NCBI RefSeq assembly: GCF_035658495.1
Contig: NZ_CP141944.1
Span: 1,824,001-1,888,000 of the forward strand
Source of the DNA: Novosphingobium sp. RL4
Lineage (GTDB): Bacteria; Pseudomonadota; Alphaproteobacteria; Sphingomonadales; Sphingomonadaceae
DNA length: 64,000 nucleotides
Direction: 5' to 3'
A program made the translations under genes and the position numbers. Below, in pieces: positions 50,216 through 59,781 of this stretch; within the stretch, counting starts at the first letter, position 1, and every line of letters starts with the position of its first letter. The notes below the pieces were generated by a model. The model searched no databases, was not told where the DNA came from, and saw only the letters and a list, made by a program, of their open reading frames with translations.

Positions 50216-51156
50216 GCGGGCGTCATGTCCTTGCGCTTTCCGGCGGTGTCGGCGGGGCCAAGCTGGCGGCTGGCCTGGCTGCGGTCATGGATCCGTCCGA
50301 CCTCACCATCGCCGTGAACACGGGCGACGATTTCGAACACCTGGGCCTGACCATCTGCCCCGACATCGATTCCGTCATCTATGCGCTTGCCGGTCTCAAC
50401 GACATCCAGCGCGGATGGGGCGTCAAGGATGAGACGTGGCAGGCCATGGCCATGCTGCGCGCTATGGGCGAGGAGGACTGGTTCAATCTCGGCGATCGCG
50501 ACCTCGCGATGCATCTGGCGCGGAGCTGGCGGTTACGCGCGGGTGAAAGCCTTTCAGACGTGACTGCGCGGCTTGCCGGCGAACTGGGAATCGCCCACGC
50601 GATCGTTCCGATGAGCGACGGGCCGGTGCGCACCCAGGTTCGCACGGTGGCGGGATGGACGGACTTCCAGCGGTGGTTCGTCGGCGAGCAGTGCGGCCCG
50701 GCTGTCTCCGCGATCCGTTTCGAGGGTGTGCCGGGCGCGTTGCCTTCGCCCGGTCTGGCCGCGGCGCTGGGCCGTGAGGACCTGGCGGCAATCGTGATTT
50801 GTCCCTCGAATCCGTACCTCAGCGTCGATCCGATCCTTGCCGTTGACGGTATTCGCGAAGCGGTTGCGGCACGGCGCGTGCCGCTGATCGCAGTCTCGCC
50901 GCTGGTAGGCGGTGCTGCCGTGAAAGGGCCGCTGGCGAAGTTGCTGGCCGGGATGGGGCAGGCGGTGGGCAATGCGGCCATCGCTGATCACTACGGCGAT
51001 CTTCTCGACCACCTCTTGATCGACCATGCCGATGAGGCCGATGTCTCTGGTTTGCAGGCGCGGGGACTTCAGGTCACCGTGACGAAGACAATGATGCGCG
51101 AAGCCGCCGACAGGACAAGGCTCGCGCAGGAGGTGCTTGCCCTCGCAGGTGCCTGA
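50212..51156 (+). CDS. cofD: CofD, phospholactate transferase
   Basis: 314 aa. ALSGGVGGAKLAAGLAAV, VNTGDDFEHLGLTICPDID, LGDRDLAMHLARS and FVGEQCGPAVSAIRFEG are clear CofD/FbiA marks. Transfers the phospholactyl (or analogous) group to Fo, forming F420-0. Overlaps cofE by 4 bases and precedes the Fo synthase gene. Confidence 0.93.
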   Translation: MSGRHVLALSGGVGGAKLAAGLAAVMDPSDLTIAVNTGDDFEHLGLTICPDIDSVIYALAGLNDIQRGWGVKDETWQAMAMLRAMGEEDWFNLGDRDLAMHLARSWRLRAGESLSDVTARLAGELGIAHAIVPMSDGPVRTQVRTVAGWTDFQRWFVGEQCGPAVSAIRFEGVPGALPSPGLAAALGREDLAAIVICPSNPYLSVDPILAVDGIREAVAARRVPLIAVSPLVGGAAVKGPLAKLLAGMGQAVGNAAIADHYGDLLDHLLIDHADEADVSGLQARGLQVTVTKTMMREAADRTRLAQEVLALAGA

Positions 51157-51167
51157 AGGGTGAGCAG

Positions 51168-53501
51168 ATGCAGGATGAAACCGCCCAATCGTCAGCGGAT
51201 GAACTGAAGGCGTGGCTGCTGGCCGCACCGCTGGAAGAGGTCACCGCGCGGGCAAGAGCGCGGCGCGATGCGCGCGGGCCGGCACGGATGACGTATTCGC
51301 CCAAGGTGTTCATCCCCCTGACGCGCCTCTGCGCGGACGTCTGCCACTACTGCACTTTCGCGACCACGCCCTCGCGGCTTGAAGCGCCTTACCTGACGCC
51401 TGACGAAGTGCTGGCGATCGCCCGCGCCGGTGCCGCTTCGGGTTGCCGTGAGGCTTTGTTCACGCTGGGTGATGCCCCCGAACGCCGCTACGCCGCCGCG
51501 CGCGAATGGCTGGCCGAACGCGGGTTTGCCCGCACCGTCGACTATGTGCGGCACTGCGCCGAACTGGTGCTTGGGGAAACCGGGCTTCTGCCGCACGTCA
51601 ATGCGGGGCTGTTGGAGCAGCAGGATTACGCGATGCTGCGCCCGGTCGCTGCGTCGGCAGGGCTTATGCTGGAAAGCATCTCCGAGCGGTTGCTGGAAAA
51701 GGGCATGTGTCACCACGGCTCGCCGGACAAGGTGCCGGCGCTTCGCCTCGCCTCGCTGGCGGCCGCCGGGGAGGCGAGGGTGCCGATGACCAGCGGCGTC
51801 TTGATCGGAATCGGCGAGACCGCCGAAGAGCGGCTCGACAGCCTTTTTGCACTGCGAGACCTGCACTGCGAGCATGGGCATCTGCAGGAAGTGATCGTCC
51901 AGAACTTCTGCCCGAAACCCGGTACGAAGATGGCGGAGGCGCCCGAAGCCACCGAAAACGATTTCCTGCGCGTAGTCGCTGCCGCGCGCCTTATCCTGCC
52001 TGACGAGGTATCGGTTCAGGCGCCGCCCAATCTCAACGATGAGCGACTGGTAGAACTCATCGACGCAGGGATCGACGACTGGGGCGGCATCTCCCCTGTC
52101 ACGCTCGATCATGTGAACCCGGAAGCGCCCTGGCCTGAAGTCGAGCGGCTGCGCGCGATCTGCGCGGGCAAGGGGCTGCCGCTGGTCGAGCGGCTGACGA
52201 TCTATCCGCGTTTCATCACGACCGAAGAAAGTTCATGGATCGACCCGGCGATCCGTCCAGCCGTTCTTCGTCATGCCGATGCCGAAGGGCTGGCGCGTGA
52301 CAGCGTCTGGAGCCCAGGCCTTGCAGGCCAGCATGCGCCGGGCAACGTCCACGCGCCGCTGGGGCGCCAGCACGAAGGTCCGGTGGCCGCGTCCCTCCAT
52401 CGTATCCTTGAGCGGGCGGCCAGCGGGGCGACGCTGGGCGAGGACGATATCGTGGCACTCTTCGCAACGCGGGGCGCTGCGGCGCAGGCCGTGGTCGACG
52501 CCGCGGATGCCCTGCGGGCCGAAGTCAGCGGCGAGACGGTAACCTATGTCGTCAACCGCAACATCAATTATACGAATATCTGCACGCACACCTGTTCGTT
52601 CTGCGCGTTTTCGAAAACCAGCAGCAAGGCCGGGTTCCGCGACAAGCCCTATAACCTCGATCTCGGCGAGATCGCCGGGCGTGCCCGCGAAGCCGTTGCA
52701 CGCGGGGCGACCGAGGTGTGCCTCCAGGGCGGCATCCACCCCAGCTATACAGGAGATACCTACCTTTCGATCGTGCGCGCCGTGAAGGAGGCTTGCCCCG
52801 ATCTGCACGTTCACGCCTTTTCACCGCTTGAGGTGAGCCAGGGCGCTCGCACGCTGGGCATGCCGGTCGGGGATTACCTCGCCATGCTCAAGGATGCGGG
52901 GCTGGGCTCTCTGCCCGGCACCGCGGCGGAAATCTTGTGCGACGATATTCGCGAGCAGATCTGCCCCGGCAAGCTGACGACGCAGGAATGGCTAGACGTG
53001 GTCGGCAGTGCTCACCGCGTGGGTCTGCCCACGACCTCGACGGTGATGTTCGGCCACCTTGAAGGCACCGGGCACTGGGCTCGCCACTTGCTGGCCTTGC
53101 GCAATCTCCAGCTCGATACGGGCGGAATTACCGAGTTTGTGCCGCTGCCGCTCGTGCATATGGAGGCGCCGTTCTATCGACGCGGACAATGTCGTAAAGG
53201 GCCGACCTGGCGCGAGGCGGTGATGATGCATGCCGTGGCGCGGCTTGCGCTCAACGGTGCGATCAACTCGATCCAGTGCTCTTGGGTGAAACTCGGGATG
53301 GACGGTGCCGCTGCGGTCCTTGCAGCGGGGGCCAACGACCTCGGCGGGGTGCTCATGGACGAAAGCATCAGCCGCGCGGCAGGCGCAGCGCACGGACAGG
53401 GCGTGACGATAGAGGAATTGCGCCAGGCTGCCGAAAGCGTGGGCCGGCGGTTGAGACAGCGCACGACGCTCTACGGCGAGGTTCCGCTGGAATTGGCCTG
53501 A
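51168..53501 (+). CDS. fbiC: Fused Fo synthase CofG-CofH (FbiC)
   Basis: 777 aa with two radical SAM domains. The CofG half has RLCADVCHYCTFAT with CX3CX2C at about 55-62; the CofH half has TNICTHTCSFCAFSK with CX3CX2C at about 472-479. Makes the deazaflavin chromophore from tyrosine and the flavin precursor 5-amino-6-ribitylamino-uracil. Fused form is the actinobacterial arrangement and is also seen in some proteobacteria; archaea keep two genes. Confidence 0.93.
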   Translation: MQDETAQSSADELKAWLLAAPLEEVTARARARRDARGPARMTYSPKVFIPLTRLCADVCHYCTFATTPSRLEAPYLTPDEVLAIARAGAASGCREALFTLGDAPERRYAAAREWLAERGFARTVDYVRHCAELVLGETGLLPHVNAGLLEQQDYAMLRPVAASAGLMLESISERLLEKGMCHHGSPDKVPALRLASLAAAGEARVPMTSGVLIGIGETAEERLDSLFALRDLHCEHGHLQEVIVQNFCPKPGTKMAEAPEATENDFLRVVAAARLILPDEVSVQAPPNLNDERLVELIDAGIDDWGGISPVTLDHVNPEAPWPEVERLRAICAGKGLPLVERLTIYPRFITTEESSWIDPAIRPAVLRHADAEGLARDSVWSPGLAGQHAPGNVHAPLGRQHEGPVAASLHRILERAASGATLGEDDIVALFATRGAAAQAVVDAADALRAEVSGETVTYVVNRNINYTNICTHTCSFCAFSKTSSKAGFRDKPYNLDLGEIAGRAREAVARGATEVCLQGGIHPSYTGDTYLSIVRAVKEACPDLHVHAFSPLEVSQGARTLGMPVGDYLAMLKDAGLGSLPGTAAEILCDDIREQICPGKLTTQEWLDVVGSAHRVGLPTTSTVMFGHLEGTGHWARHLLALRNLQLDTGGITEFVPLPLVHMEAPFYRRGQCRKGPTWREAVMMHAVARLALNGAINSIQCSWVKLGMDGAAAVLAAGANDLGGVLMDESISRAAGAAHGQGVTIEELRQAAESVGRRLRQRTTLYGEVPLELA

Positions 53502-53551
53502 AGAACGGGAGGATCGGGGAGCGCCGGCCGGCGCCACCCCCCGACCGCGTT

Positions 53552-54025
53552 TCACATGGCCTTGATCTGCTGCCACATGGCATCGGGCATCCAGGTATAT
53601 TCGATGTAGTGCCCAACCACCTTGCGCGCATCGAGGTACAGGAATTTCAACCCATTGGGATCGTCGTTCGGTTGGCGTTCCATCGCCAGCGGAAGCTCCT
53701 GCGCATCCACGCGCGAGCGGAAGTCCGCCCAGTTGTCCACGCCGAAGCAGATGTGGTGGAAGCGCAAGGGGCCGCCGTTCGACAGGCAATTGGCGTAGAT
53801 GCCTGCCTCGTCGATCTCGTTTTCGATGAGTTCGATCTGGAGTTCGTCGACCCAGATGAAGCAGATGCGCCCCTTCTGGCGCTTGAGCCCCTGCGGGGTC
53901 AGCACTTGCTGGTCGACCGGGATGATCATCGGCTCGCGGGTAAGCCCCCGGCCACGGAACAGGTCGATCGCGGCTTCCAGATTGTCGCAGACATAGGCGT
54001 TTTGATAATGACGGCCTTCGAACAT
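53552..54025 (-). CDS. VOC (glyoxalase-like) family protein
   Basis: 157 aa from MFEGRHYQNAYVCDNLEAAI. Beta-alpha-beta-beta-beta repeats with HHICFGVDNWADF and a final GHYIEYTW; metal ligands His and Glu are plausible. Substrate unknown. Convergent with fbiC, separated by a GC hairpin (TCGGGG/CCCCGA near 53517-53544). Confidence 0.75.
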   Translation of the reverse strand: MFEGRHYQNAYVCDNLEAAIDLFRGRGLTREPMIIPVDQQVLTPQGLKRQKGRICFIWVDELQIELIENEIDEAGIYANCLSNGGPLRFHHICFGVDNWADFRSRVDAQELPLAMERQPNDDPNGLKFLYLDARKVVGHYIEYTWMPDAMWQQIKAM

Positions 54026-54138
54026 CGATCTCTCCCTGCCGGCTTGCCGCCGGCGAAGCGGTAATTTGCCCGTCATCCCCGCGGGCGCTGGATGCGCGTT
54101 AGCGGGGGTGACGGGCGACAGGAGCGGCGTGTGCTTTC

Positions 54139-55320
54139 TCAGCCTTCGCGCGCAACGTCATAGCGGGAAAGGTAGCGTTCGAAGAGCGGCTCAAGCTCCG
54201 CCTTCTCTATGCCGTACTGTGCGAGCTTGTATTCGTGCTTGCCGAACTTGTCCTGCGGGTTGTCGTTCACCCACTGCTGGATGCCGGCCTCCGCCTCGGC
54301 GGTCCATTCGTCGCCAAGCTGCTGGTAGACCTTCTTCATCGTGCCGATCGGATCGGCGGTCATGTCGGCGTAGTGGACGTCGATCACCTTGTCCTCGCCG
54401 TGCTTGTCGCGGAAATCCATGATGCGGTTGGCGTGCTCGGCGGCCTGCCAGGTGTAGTTTTCCTTGAGCCACGCGGTGTCCGGCTTGCCCATGTGCGCCA
54501 TGTGGCTGAGCGAGATGACCGAGCAGAGCGAGCCCGTGGCAGTGAAGGGATCGCGATGCGCCCAAAGGACCCGGGCATCGGGATAGACCTTGAAGATCGT
54601 CTCCAGCCACAGCGCGTGGCTGGGCTTCTTCACGTTCCACACGCCGCCCGCGTTCTGCTGAAGCACTTGCAGGAACTTCTTGTGGTATTCGTAAGCGCTG
54701 GTCATGTCGCAGGAGAAGATGAACTCCTTGTATTCCGGCAGCTTGCCCTTGGAATCGATCATCAGCGTCTTGAAGTCGTGCGCCATGAAGAACACGCACT
54801 CGTTCGGATAGACGGCCGAGCCGCGATAGTACTTGCCCATGGCCGGATTGGCTTCGAGCATAGCCTTTTCCTGCGCCAGACGCGCCTGTGCGCGTGGGTC
54901 GGTGGTCAGCAGGTCGGCCGAGGCGACCGGCGGCACCGGATCGTCAATTTCCCAGGTCAGCGGCGAACGGCGCGCAGGATCGGCAGCCAGCAGGTTCGAA
55001 AGCAGCGTGGTGCCGGTGCGGGGCACGCCCATTACGAAGACCGGCCGCTCGACCGGGCGGCTGAGAAGTTCGGGGTTCTGACGCAGGTAGTCCGAAATCT
55101 TCAGACGGCCGCGCAGATAGTGGAGCGTGTCGGCGGTCCCGCGCGCGATGCCTCCCTCTGTGTACTGCCCGCGCGCGATCCCGGCGTTGAAGTCGTTCAC
55201 GAAGACGTCGAAGCCTTCGTGCCAGGTGTCGTTGTCGAAGTCCCGGATGCCGGTGTCCTTCATCGCCTGTTCGACGAGAGCGTCGCCGACGAGCTTGTCC
55301 GCCGTGAGTGGCTCGGTCAT
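54139..55320 (-). CDS. PAPS-dependent sulfotransferase family protein
   Basis: 393 aa from MTEPLTADKLVGDALVEQAM. The 5'-phosphosulfate loop VFVMGVPRTGTTLLSNLL and the 3'-phosphate region WAHRDPFTATGSLCSVI match sulfotransferase family proteins, including those of sphingomonad and actinobacterial catabolic loci. The downstream cys genes would supply PAPS. Cytosolic; acceptor unknown. GGAAAGAGGATC lies upstream of the start. Confidence 0.85.
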   Translation of the reverse strand: MTEPLTADKLVGDALVEQAMKDTGIRDFDNDTWHEGFDVFVNDFNAGIARGQYTEGGIARGTADTLHYLRGRLKISDYLRQNPELLSRPVERPVFVMGVPRTGTTLLSNLLAADPARRSPLTWEIDDPVPPVASADLLTTDPRAQARLAQEKAMLEANPAMGKYYRGSAVYPNECVFFMAHDFKTLMIDSKGKLPEYKEFIFSCDMTSAYEYHKKFLQVLQQNAGGVWNVKKPSHALWLETIFKVYPDARVLWAHRDPFTATGSLCSVISLSHMAHMGKPDTAWLKENYTWQAAEHANRIMDFRDKHGEDKVIDVHYADMTADPIGTMKKVYQQLGDEWTAEAEAGIQQWVNDNPQDKFGKHEYKLAQYGIEKAELEPLFERYLSRYDVAREG

Positions 55321-55478
55321 TTCGTGATCCTCTTTCCCGTGTCTTTGAGTGGGCCGCTGCGGCGACCTCATGGGCACGAGTTAGCCTGTGCGCAGGGCCC
55401 ATTGGCAATGCGGCAGACGCGTCAGATCGAGCCGTTATATCGAATCCCGGTCAAGACCCGTCCATGGGGACAGGAGCG

Positions 55479-56375
55479 TTATGCGGCAACGGAGTGCATC
55501 GATCCCAGCGCACGGCCTTGCCGCTGGCGGAAGGTGCTGGGACTGGCGCCGACGGCGCGCCGGAAGGCGAAAGTGAAGCTCGAAGGAGAGGAGAAACCCA
55601 TGGCGAAGGCGACTGTCTTCACGCTGTCGCCGTCCATCAACATGCGCTTGGCGGCTTCCATCCGGCGCTGCTCGATATAGTCGCCGATCGAACAGGCACG
55701 GCTCACCCGGAAGCCGCGCGTGAGTTGGCGCACCGACAGCGAACAGAGGTCTGCCAACTCCTGAAGCGAAGGGGCGGCGAGGTCTCCGGCCAGCCGTTCC
55801 TCGATCAGCCTCAGCCGCCAGCCGGAAAGCCCCCCGGTCATCGGGCGCTCCGAGACTTCGAGGCCGTAGCGACCGAGTTCGATGGACAGTTCTCCGCCCA
55901 GCAGTTCGAGCATCCGGCGCGAAGCGAGGCCGGGGTGGCGCACTTCGGCGGTGATGCGGAACAGCAGCGCCCGCACTTGCGCACTGGCGATGTCGAGCGC
56001 GGCGGCGAGATGCGCATCGTCCCAGTTCAGCGTCTGTCCGATGAACTCGTGGACCATGGCGGCGTCTATCGTGCAGACCAGCGAGGCCTGCCTGCCGCGT
56101 CCGCCGCGAATGTAGAGCGATTCGCCCGGTGGGATCGCGAAGATGTCACCCAGTCGCTCGAAACGGTGCGGGCCCCAGCGTTCGCGGTATCCGCCACGCG
56201 ATTCAAGGGGGCGCGGGGTGAGGCACATGTTGACGTGATAGCCTTCGCCCAGGGCGTGGCGTGTGTCGGTCGGCTCGGGAATGTCGAAACGCACGATCTG
56301 TGCGCAGATGCCCGGTGCCGACAGTTCGGCGTCGACGATCATGGTAGGCAGGTGGGCTGCCTCGCTCGCTTGCAT
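55479..56375 (-). CDS. AraC-family transcriptional regulator
   Basis: 298 aa. N-terminal 180 residues form an effector-binding beta domain; the C-terminal HTH pair spans about 190-290 (LADLCSLSVRQLTRGFRVSR and VKTVAFAMGFSSPSSFTFAF). Divergent from the SDR operon, so it probably controls the SDR-MDR-MBL genes, and perhaps the sulfotransferase downstream. Confidence 0.85.
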   Translation of the reverse strand: MQASEAAHLPTMIVDAELSAPGICAQIVRFDIPEPTDTRHALGEGYHVNMCLTPRPLESRGGYRERWGPHRFERLGDIFAIPPGESLYIRGGRGRQASLVCTIDAAMVHEFIGQTLNWDDAHLAAALDIASAQVRALLFRITAEVRHPGLASRRMLELLGGELSIELGRYGLEVSERPMTGGLSGWRLRLIEERLAGDLAAPSLQELADLCSLSVRQLTRGFRVSRACSIGDYIEQRRMEAAKRMLMDGDSVKTVAFAMGFSSPSSFTFAFRRAVGASPSTFRQRQGRALGSMHSVAA

Positions 56376-56563
56376 CGCATCGTTCTCCCCAGGGGCTTCG
56401 GGCCTCTTGTGAAAGGCGGGCCTGAATTATGTCCCTGATGCCAAGATAAGGCCCGAATTCTATTCCTGGCGGGGTTGCGGGACAAGCCGTGCACGGGAAA
56501 CATCGCGCCAACGAAAGCGCGGGCGGACAAAGCCCGCGTAATGACAACGGGATCGAGGAGAGA
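56376..56563. promoter_or_regulatory. Divergent araC/SDR intergenic region
   Basis: Contains a hairpin CGCGGGC/GCCCGCG (56518-56538) before the SDR start and AT-richer sequence around 56420-56465 where the divergent promoters are expected. No sigma boxes clear enough to call. Confidence 0.4.
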
Positions 56564-57358
56564 ATGATGGCCAAGGGCCTTTTCGACTGCACGGGTAAAG
56601 TGACGGTGGTGACCGGCGGCAACGGCGGCATCGGTTTCGGCTTTGCCATGGGCGTCGCGAAAATGGGCGGCGATCTCGCGATCTGGGCGCGCAATGCGGA
56701 AAAGAGCGCCAAAGCCAAGGCCGAACTGGAAGCGGCGGGCGCGGGCAGGGTGATCGCCTATCAGGTGGACGTTTCGGAAGAGGCGAACATTATCGCCGGC
56801 TACCAGCAGGTCATGGCGGATTTCGGCCGGGTCGACTGCGTCTTCGCCAATTCGGGCGCTTCGCCGCGTTACAATTCCACGTTCGAGATGCCGACGGAGC
56901 ATTGGCACGAATTCCAGAAGACCGCGCTGCATGGCGCCTTCTTCACCCTGCGCGAAGGCGCGCGGCTGATGAAGGAGCGGGTGGAAGCGGGTGATCAGAG
57001 CGGCGGCAGTCTTGTCGCCTGCGGTTCGCTGTCGCTGTTCCAGGGGCTGCCGGGCAAGATGGAATACGCCTCGTCCAAGGCGGCGATCGCCGCTGCGGTG
57101 CGGTGCCTTGCCATCGAACTGGCGCCGCTCGGCATCCGCGCCAACGTGGTCGCTCCGGGGCTCGTCATCACCCCGATGATGGGCGAGGGCGCGCGGGCCG
57201 ATGCAGTTGCCGCGCACTTCGCCCCGACGATCCCGATGAAGCGCACCGGTTATCCGGCGGACTTCGAGGGCATCGGGGCCTACCTTTGCTCTGACGCCAG
57301 CTCGTTCATGACCGGCGAGACGGTCACGATCGACGGCGGCTACATGGTTCGCCCCTGA
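56564..57358 (+). CDS. Short-chain dehydrogenase/reductase
   Basis: 264 aa. TGGNGGIGFGFAM cofactor motif, NSGAS, active-site Ser and YASSKAA, and C-terminal MTGETVTIDGGYM. First gene of an operon with the MDR and MBL proteins. Likely NAD(P)-dependent alcohol/ketone enzyme of a catabolic route. Alternative ATG one codon downstream. Confidence 0.85.
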   Translation: MMAKGLFDCTGKVTVVTGGNGGIGFGFAMGVAKMGGDLAIWARNAEKSAKAKAELEAAGAGRVIAYQVDVSEEANIIAGYQQVMADFGRVDCVFANSGASPRYNSTFEMPTEHWHEFQKTALHGAFFTLREGARLMKERVEAGDQSGGSLVACGSLSLFQGLPGKMEYASSKAAIAAAVRCLAIELAPLGIRANVVAPGLVITPMMGEGARADAVAAHFAPTIPMKRTGYPADFEGIGAYLCSDASSFMTGETVTIDGGYMVRP

Positions 57359-57381
57359 GCGACCGGGAGAGGAGACAGGCG

Positions 57382-58389
57382 ATGGAACTGCTCAAGATTC
57401 ACGGGGTCGGCGATGTACGCGTCGATGCTTACGAACGTCCGGCAGCCGGGCCGAAGGACGTGGTCGTCAGGATGAAGTCGGTCGGTATCTGCGGATCGGA
57501 CCTGTCCTACATCAAGATGGGCGGAATTCCGCCCGGCGTGGAGACTGCGCTCGGCCATGAAGGCGCGGGTGACGTGATCGAGGTCGGCGCCGACGTCGCG
57601 GGAATTGCGGTGGGCGATCCGGTGATCGTCAATCCGATGATGACGCCCAGCAACATCGGCTCGGGCGGCCCGGAAGGCGCCTTCACGCAGGAACTGCTGG
57701 TGCGAGAGGCGCGGCTTGGCGATTCGATCCTGCCGATCCCCGAGGGCATCTCGTATGACGTGGCCGCGATGTGCGAGCCGCTGGCCGTCGCCATGCACGG
57801 GGTCAACCGTGCCGACGTGAAGCCCGGCGACAAGGTCGTGGTGTTCGGCTGTGGGCCGATCGGCCTTGGCATGTTGCTCTGGCTGATCGATCGCGGCGTG
57901 ACCGACGTGGTGGCGCTGGATCTGTCCGAGGAACGGCTGGAACGCGCCCGGGCACTGGGCGTGCAGGCGGCGCTCGATCCCAGCAAGGTCGATCTGCGCG
58001 CGGAACTGGCACGGCTTCACGGTGAAGTGCCGAGCTATGGCCGGGTGGGCGTGGGCACTGACGCCTTCATCGACGCGGCGGGCGCGCCCAACATCCTCAC
58101 CGAAGTCATCATGATGGCCAAGCTTCATGCCAAGCTGGTTATCACGGCCGCCTATATGCGGCCCATAGAGTTCCCGGTCGGCCGCATGCTGACCAGCGAG
58201 ATGACGATCACCACGGCGGTCGGCTATCCCACGGAAATGCCCGAGGTGATCGCTGCCATGCCGCGCCTGAAGGACAAGATCGCGGCGATGATCAGCCACA
58301 AGCTGCCATTCAGCGAGATCATGAAAGGCCTGGAAATCGCGGCGACACCGCAGTCCGCCAAAGTCATGATCGGCATCGAGGAGTCTTGA
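57382..58389 (+). CDS. Zinc-type MDR dehydrogenase lacking the structural zinc lobe
   Basis: 335 aa. Catalytic zinc ligands Cys37 (GICGSD), His59 and Glu60 (GHEGAG) and GCGPIG cofactor loop are present. The lobe that in most family members carries four Cys (about 85-110) has none here (NPMMTPSNIGSGGPEG). Sorbitol/threonine dehydrogenase-like; substrate unknown. Spaced 23 bases after the SDR. Confidence 0.8.
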   Translation: MELLKIHGVGDVRVDAYERPAAGPKDVVVRMKSVGICGSDLSYIKMGGIPPGVETALGHEGAGDVIEVGADVAGIAVGDPVIVNPMMTPSNIGSGGPEGAFTQELLVREARLGDSILPIPEGISYDVAAMCEPLAVAMHGVNRADVKPGDKVVVFGCGPIGLGMLLWLIDRGVTDVVALDLSEERLERARALGVQAALDPSKVDLRAELARLHGEVPSYGRVGVGTDAFIDAAGAPNILTEVIMMAKLHAKLVITAAYMRPIEFPVGRMLTSEMTITTAVGYPTEMPEVIAAMPRLKDKIAAMISHKLPFSEIMKGLEIAATPQSAKVMIGIEES

Positions 58390-58390
58390 G

Positions 58391-59650
58391 ATGAGCCCAA
58401 GTGCTGACAGTGTGAAGGACGCCGGGCCGAAGCTGGCAGGGCTCGTCCGCTCGGGCGACGAGCAGGCCGAAGCCATCGCGATCACCGATTTCGTGTTCCA
58501 GGCGAACGACATCTCGAATGCCTATCTCGTGACGACCGCCGAGGGCGATGTCCTGATCAACACCGGCTTCATGGACAATGCAGAGCGCACCAAGCGCCTG
58601 TTGACCCCGCCGCGCACCGGCCCGCTGGCCTTCATCATCCTTACCCAGAGCCATGCCGATCACTTCGGCGGCGTGCCGGAATTTCTGGAAGAGGGTACGC
58701 AAGTCGTTGGCGGGCCGGGCTTCAACGAAGCGCTCTCGGACATGATGCGCCTTCAGCCCTTTTTCGGACCGAGGAGCGGCAAGCTCTGGGGGTCGACGCT
58801 CAAGCGCGGCGGTTCGCCCAAGCCGGCGCCGGATGTGGTGCCCGATATTCTGGTCGACCGCCGTCTGACCATCGACCTTGGCGGGCGGACGTTCGAGCTG
58901 ATCTCCACGCCCGAGGGGGAGACGATCGACTCGCTCACGGTCTGGATGCCCAAGGAGAAGATCGCCTTCACCGGCAATGTCTTCGGGCCGGTCTGGCTCT
59001 CGATGCCGTTCCTGAACACCCTGCGCGGAGACAAGCCGCGTCTGGTGCGTAATTACCTGAAGTCGCTGGAGACGATCCGCGACCTCGGTGCCGAGATCAT
59101 CGTCACCGGGCACGGCGAGGCCATTCGCGGGGCCGAGCGCATCCGCGCCGATCTCGACAAGTTGCACGCCGCAGTCAGCCATGTTCGCGACTACACGCTG
59201 GAAGGCATGAAGTCGGGTAAGGACGTGCACACCCTGATGCGCGAATTCGCCTGGCCAGAGGGGTTGGAGATCGGCGAATTCCACGGCAAGGCCGCCTGGG
59301 CGGTCAAGTCGATCTGGCGCGAGTATTCGGGCTGGCTGCACTATGAGGACGGCACCACCGCTCTCTACGGCGTGCCGCGGTCCAGCGTCGATGCCGATCT
59401 GGTCGAACTTGCTGGCGGCGCGGCCAGGCTGGCCGAACGGGCGCAGGCGAAGCTGGATGCGGGCGCTCCGCTGGAAGCCGTGCACCTGACCGACATAGCC
59501 CTCAGTGCCGAGCCGGACAATGCGGGGGTGCTTACTGTGCGCAAGGCGGCGCATGAGGCGCTGCTGGCGGCTTCTGGCGGCAAGAACCTGTCCGAAACGA
59601 TGTGGCTGCGTTCGGAGATCGCGGCAATGGAGGCCAGGCTCGGCGATTGA
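58391..59650 (+). CDS. Metallo-beta-lactamase fold hydrolase with alkylsulfatase-like C-terminus
   Basis: 419 aa. The metal site ILTQSHADHFGG (H88, D90, H91) starts the MBL fold; the C-terminal part (DLVELAGGAARLAERAQAKL, then LDAGAPLEAVHLTDIALSAE) resembles the dimerisation domain of SdsA-type alkylsulfatases. No signal peptide, unlike secreted SdsA. Could hydrolyse a sulfate ester or thioester. One base after the MDR stop, so co-translated. Confidence 0.75.
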   Translation: MSPSADSVKDAGPKLAGLVRSGDEQAEAIAITDFVFQANDISNAYLVTTAEGDVLINTGFMDNAERTKRLLTPPRTGPLAFIILTQSHADHFGGVPEFLEEGTQVVGGPGFNEALSDMMRLQPFFGPRSGKLWGSTLKRGGSPKPAPDVVPDILVDRRLTIDLGGRTFELISTPEGETIDSLTVWMPKEKIAFTGNVFGPVWLSMPFLNTLRGDKPRLVRNYLKSLETIRDLGAEIIVTGHGEAIRGAERIRADLDKLHAAVSHVRDYTLEGMKSGKDVHTLMREFAWPEGLEIGEFHGKAAWAVKSIWREYSGWLHYEDGTTALYGVPRSSVDADLVELAGGAARLAERAQAKLDAGAPLEAVHLTDIALSAEPDNAGVLTVRKAAHEALLAASGGKNLSETMWLRSEIAAMEARLGD

Positions 59651-59781
59651 TCGGGCGGGAGTTTCAGGGGCGCTGTTTCTCCTCAGAGCGGCGCGAGGCG
59701 GCCCTGGATTGCTTCGCTACGCTCGCAATGACGATGAATGTGGGGCACTTGAGACCTTCGCCTCAAGATACCTGACAGGCC

